Assembly (NCBI GenBank): GCA_903772945.1
Contig: CAICTM010000041.1
Coordinates: forward strand, 62,001-126,000
Direction of reading: 5' to 3'
DNA from: Seminavis robusta
Taxonomy: Eukaryota; Bacillariophyta; Bacillariophyceae; Naviculales; Naviculaceae
Length of the DNA stretch: 64,000 nt
A program made the position numbers and the translations under genes. Positions 63,024-64,000 of this stretch are shown in pieces (the first letter of the stretch is position 1; the number at the start of each line of letters is the position of its first letter). The notes beneath the pieces are model-generated. The model searched no databases. It was not told the origin of the DNA and worked only from the letters and a program-made list of their open reading frames with translations.

Positions 63024-64000
63024 TGGAGATGGAAGCGTACTCGTGCAACGGTAAGTCCACGTGTTCCTGTCTTTTGTGCCATTGCAAGTTTCACGGTCAT
63101 CGACCAATCGTTGCAGCCTCATCCTCTTTAGTTCCCAACGTAGGTCGCCTCCATCTTGACTCAGTCGTCTTGCGGCGGTTCCAGTGGGTTGGTTGGCTGC
63201 CTTGTGCTCCGTGACCATGCATGCTTGGCCTTGTCTCTGTCCGTCGGGTTGGTCGGTTGACTGGTTCCTTCTCTCCGACCTTCTCTCCGACCGTGCGTGA
63301 CCCTTGGACTGGCTGGCTGGTTGGCGTCGAGCTCCTGTTCACTCTTAGATAGCTTAAGTCTCACACTTCTTCTCTCTCTTGTGGTTCCAGCCGTCTTCTT
63401 GGTCTCTTGGCTCAAGACCAATCATCCTACTGCACTTCCTACAGCCCCACCAACAAATCATCCCACAAATCCACCTCAACACCGCCTATACCAACTCTCC
63501 CACTTCTCCGCTACGTCTCCGCCATGTCTCCGCCGTCAAACCCTCCCAGCTCCTCCCAGCTCCTCCCACCAAAATCCTGTTGCCGCCTCAATCTCCTTTC
63601 GTTCCCAGATTGTGTCGTCTCGCGGTGGTTCCTTTGTGGGTTGGTTGGTTCGTCCTCAATGTTCGTTGACAATGGCCGTTCGTGTTCCACTCTCCTCATC
63701 AACAAACGCACAGTTACGGTCCGATAGCTAGTGAACAGCATGCATGCATGCATGACATTCGTAGTTCTTCGTTCGGAGTCAGCATTCGCGTTGGAAGTGG
63801 CCGGGGTAGATTCTTTATGGACTGTCCTCGATCACTTCATCACTGAACCAAACTGGCAGCCATGCATGCATGCTTGCTGTCTTTGATTTTGCTTTCAGCA
63901 CAGCTCAAGTCTAACCTTTTGTTGCCATTCTGCTTTTTCTTAGCTATGCAAGTCGAGCAACCGTTTCTTCCGTTGTGGGGTTGGTTTGGTCCCTGCTCGA
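63024..64000. other. Right edge, repeat-derived non-coding DNA
   Basis: Overlapping open frames on both strands are Pro/Ser- or Thr/Arg-rich readings of low-complexity DNA (GGTTGGTTGG, CTCCCAGCTCCTCCC, GCATGCATGCATG) with no domain. No gene supported. Confidence 0.45.

Noticed and set aside
63297-63731. Pro/Ser-rich frames at the right edge
   Set aside because: Low-complexity CCTCCCAGC-type DNA open in several frames on both strands.
1-64000. tRNA, rRNA and snRNA genes
   Set aside because: I looked for T-loop GGTTCGAnnC words paired with acceptor stems and for rRNA signature stretches and saw none; a covariance-model scan would be needed to be sure.

Overview
The window reads as nuclear DNA of a pennate diatom (a raphid lineage comparable to Seminavis, Phaeodactylum or Pseudo-nitzschia; the species cannot be fixed from sequence alone). 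Genes carry short GT-AG introns, mostly 75-115 bp. Several predicted proteins begin with a signal peptide that runs into an ASAF/SAF-type motif, which marks import into the diatom secondary plastid. Diatom-type leucine-rich-repeat receptors and a WWE-PARP protein are present, and intergenic DNA is full of CTAGCTAG and TACCGGTA palindromes. No rRNA, tRNA or CRISPR array was recognised.

Layout. 0-6 kb: an AT-rich GTTGAA array, a LINE tail, a small twin-CX9C protein and a six-exon plastid translation initiation factor IF-2. 6-28 kb is the gene-dense part: an unknown protein, a GH16 glucanase, a 1,282-residue chromatin-like protein, plastid ClpS, a decayed family-2 glycosyltransferase, a plastid RluA-type pseudouridine synthase, a membrane cyclophilin, a degenerate aldo/keto reductase, a second CX9C protein, an LRR protein, an RBBP9-like hydrolase, the SUMO E1 subunit SAE1 and an AT-hook protein. 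29-42 kb is a mobile-element field: a fold-back element, a Mutator-like transposon with a second convergent gene, a large intact transposase-like ORF, a Ty1/copia fossil with a 3' LTR, and two terminal-inverted-repeat elements whose cores are short tandem repeats. 42-49 kb: a Golgi-type sulfotransferase and two paralogous truncated haemoglobins separated by repeats. 49-62 kb: a very large receptor-like gene, a small acidic cysteine-rich secreted protein and an LRR receptor-like gene. 62-64 kb: tandem repeats.

The most striking locus is 49987-55236. Splice phases, domain continuity and total length all support one 8-exon gene for a protein of about 1,525 residues: signal peptide, TauA-like (taurine/sulfonate) solute-binding domain, alternating CUB and EGF modules, one membrane span, then a cytoplasmic WWE domain and a PARP catalytic domain with an H-Y-I triad. 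This looks like a cell-surface receptor that couples binding of a small solute outside to mono-ADP-ribosylation inside.

Three otherwise well-conserved genes (IF-2, SAE1 and the receptor-PARP) each need exactly one extra base, at or near a short G/C run, to stay in frame. Residual long-read assembly indels are the simplest explanation. Many long open frames in the window start only at TTG, CTG or GTG; where possible I moved starts to the first plausible ATG.
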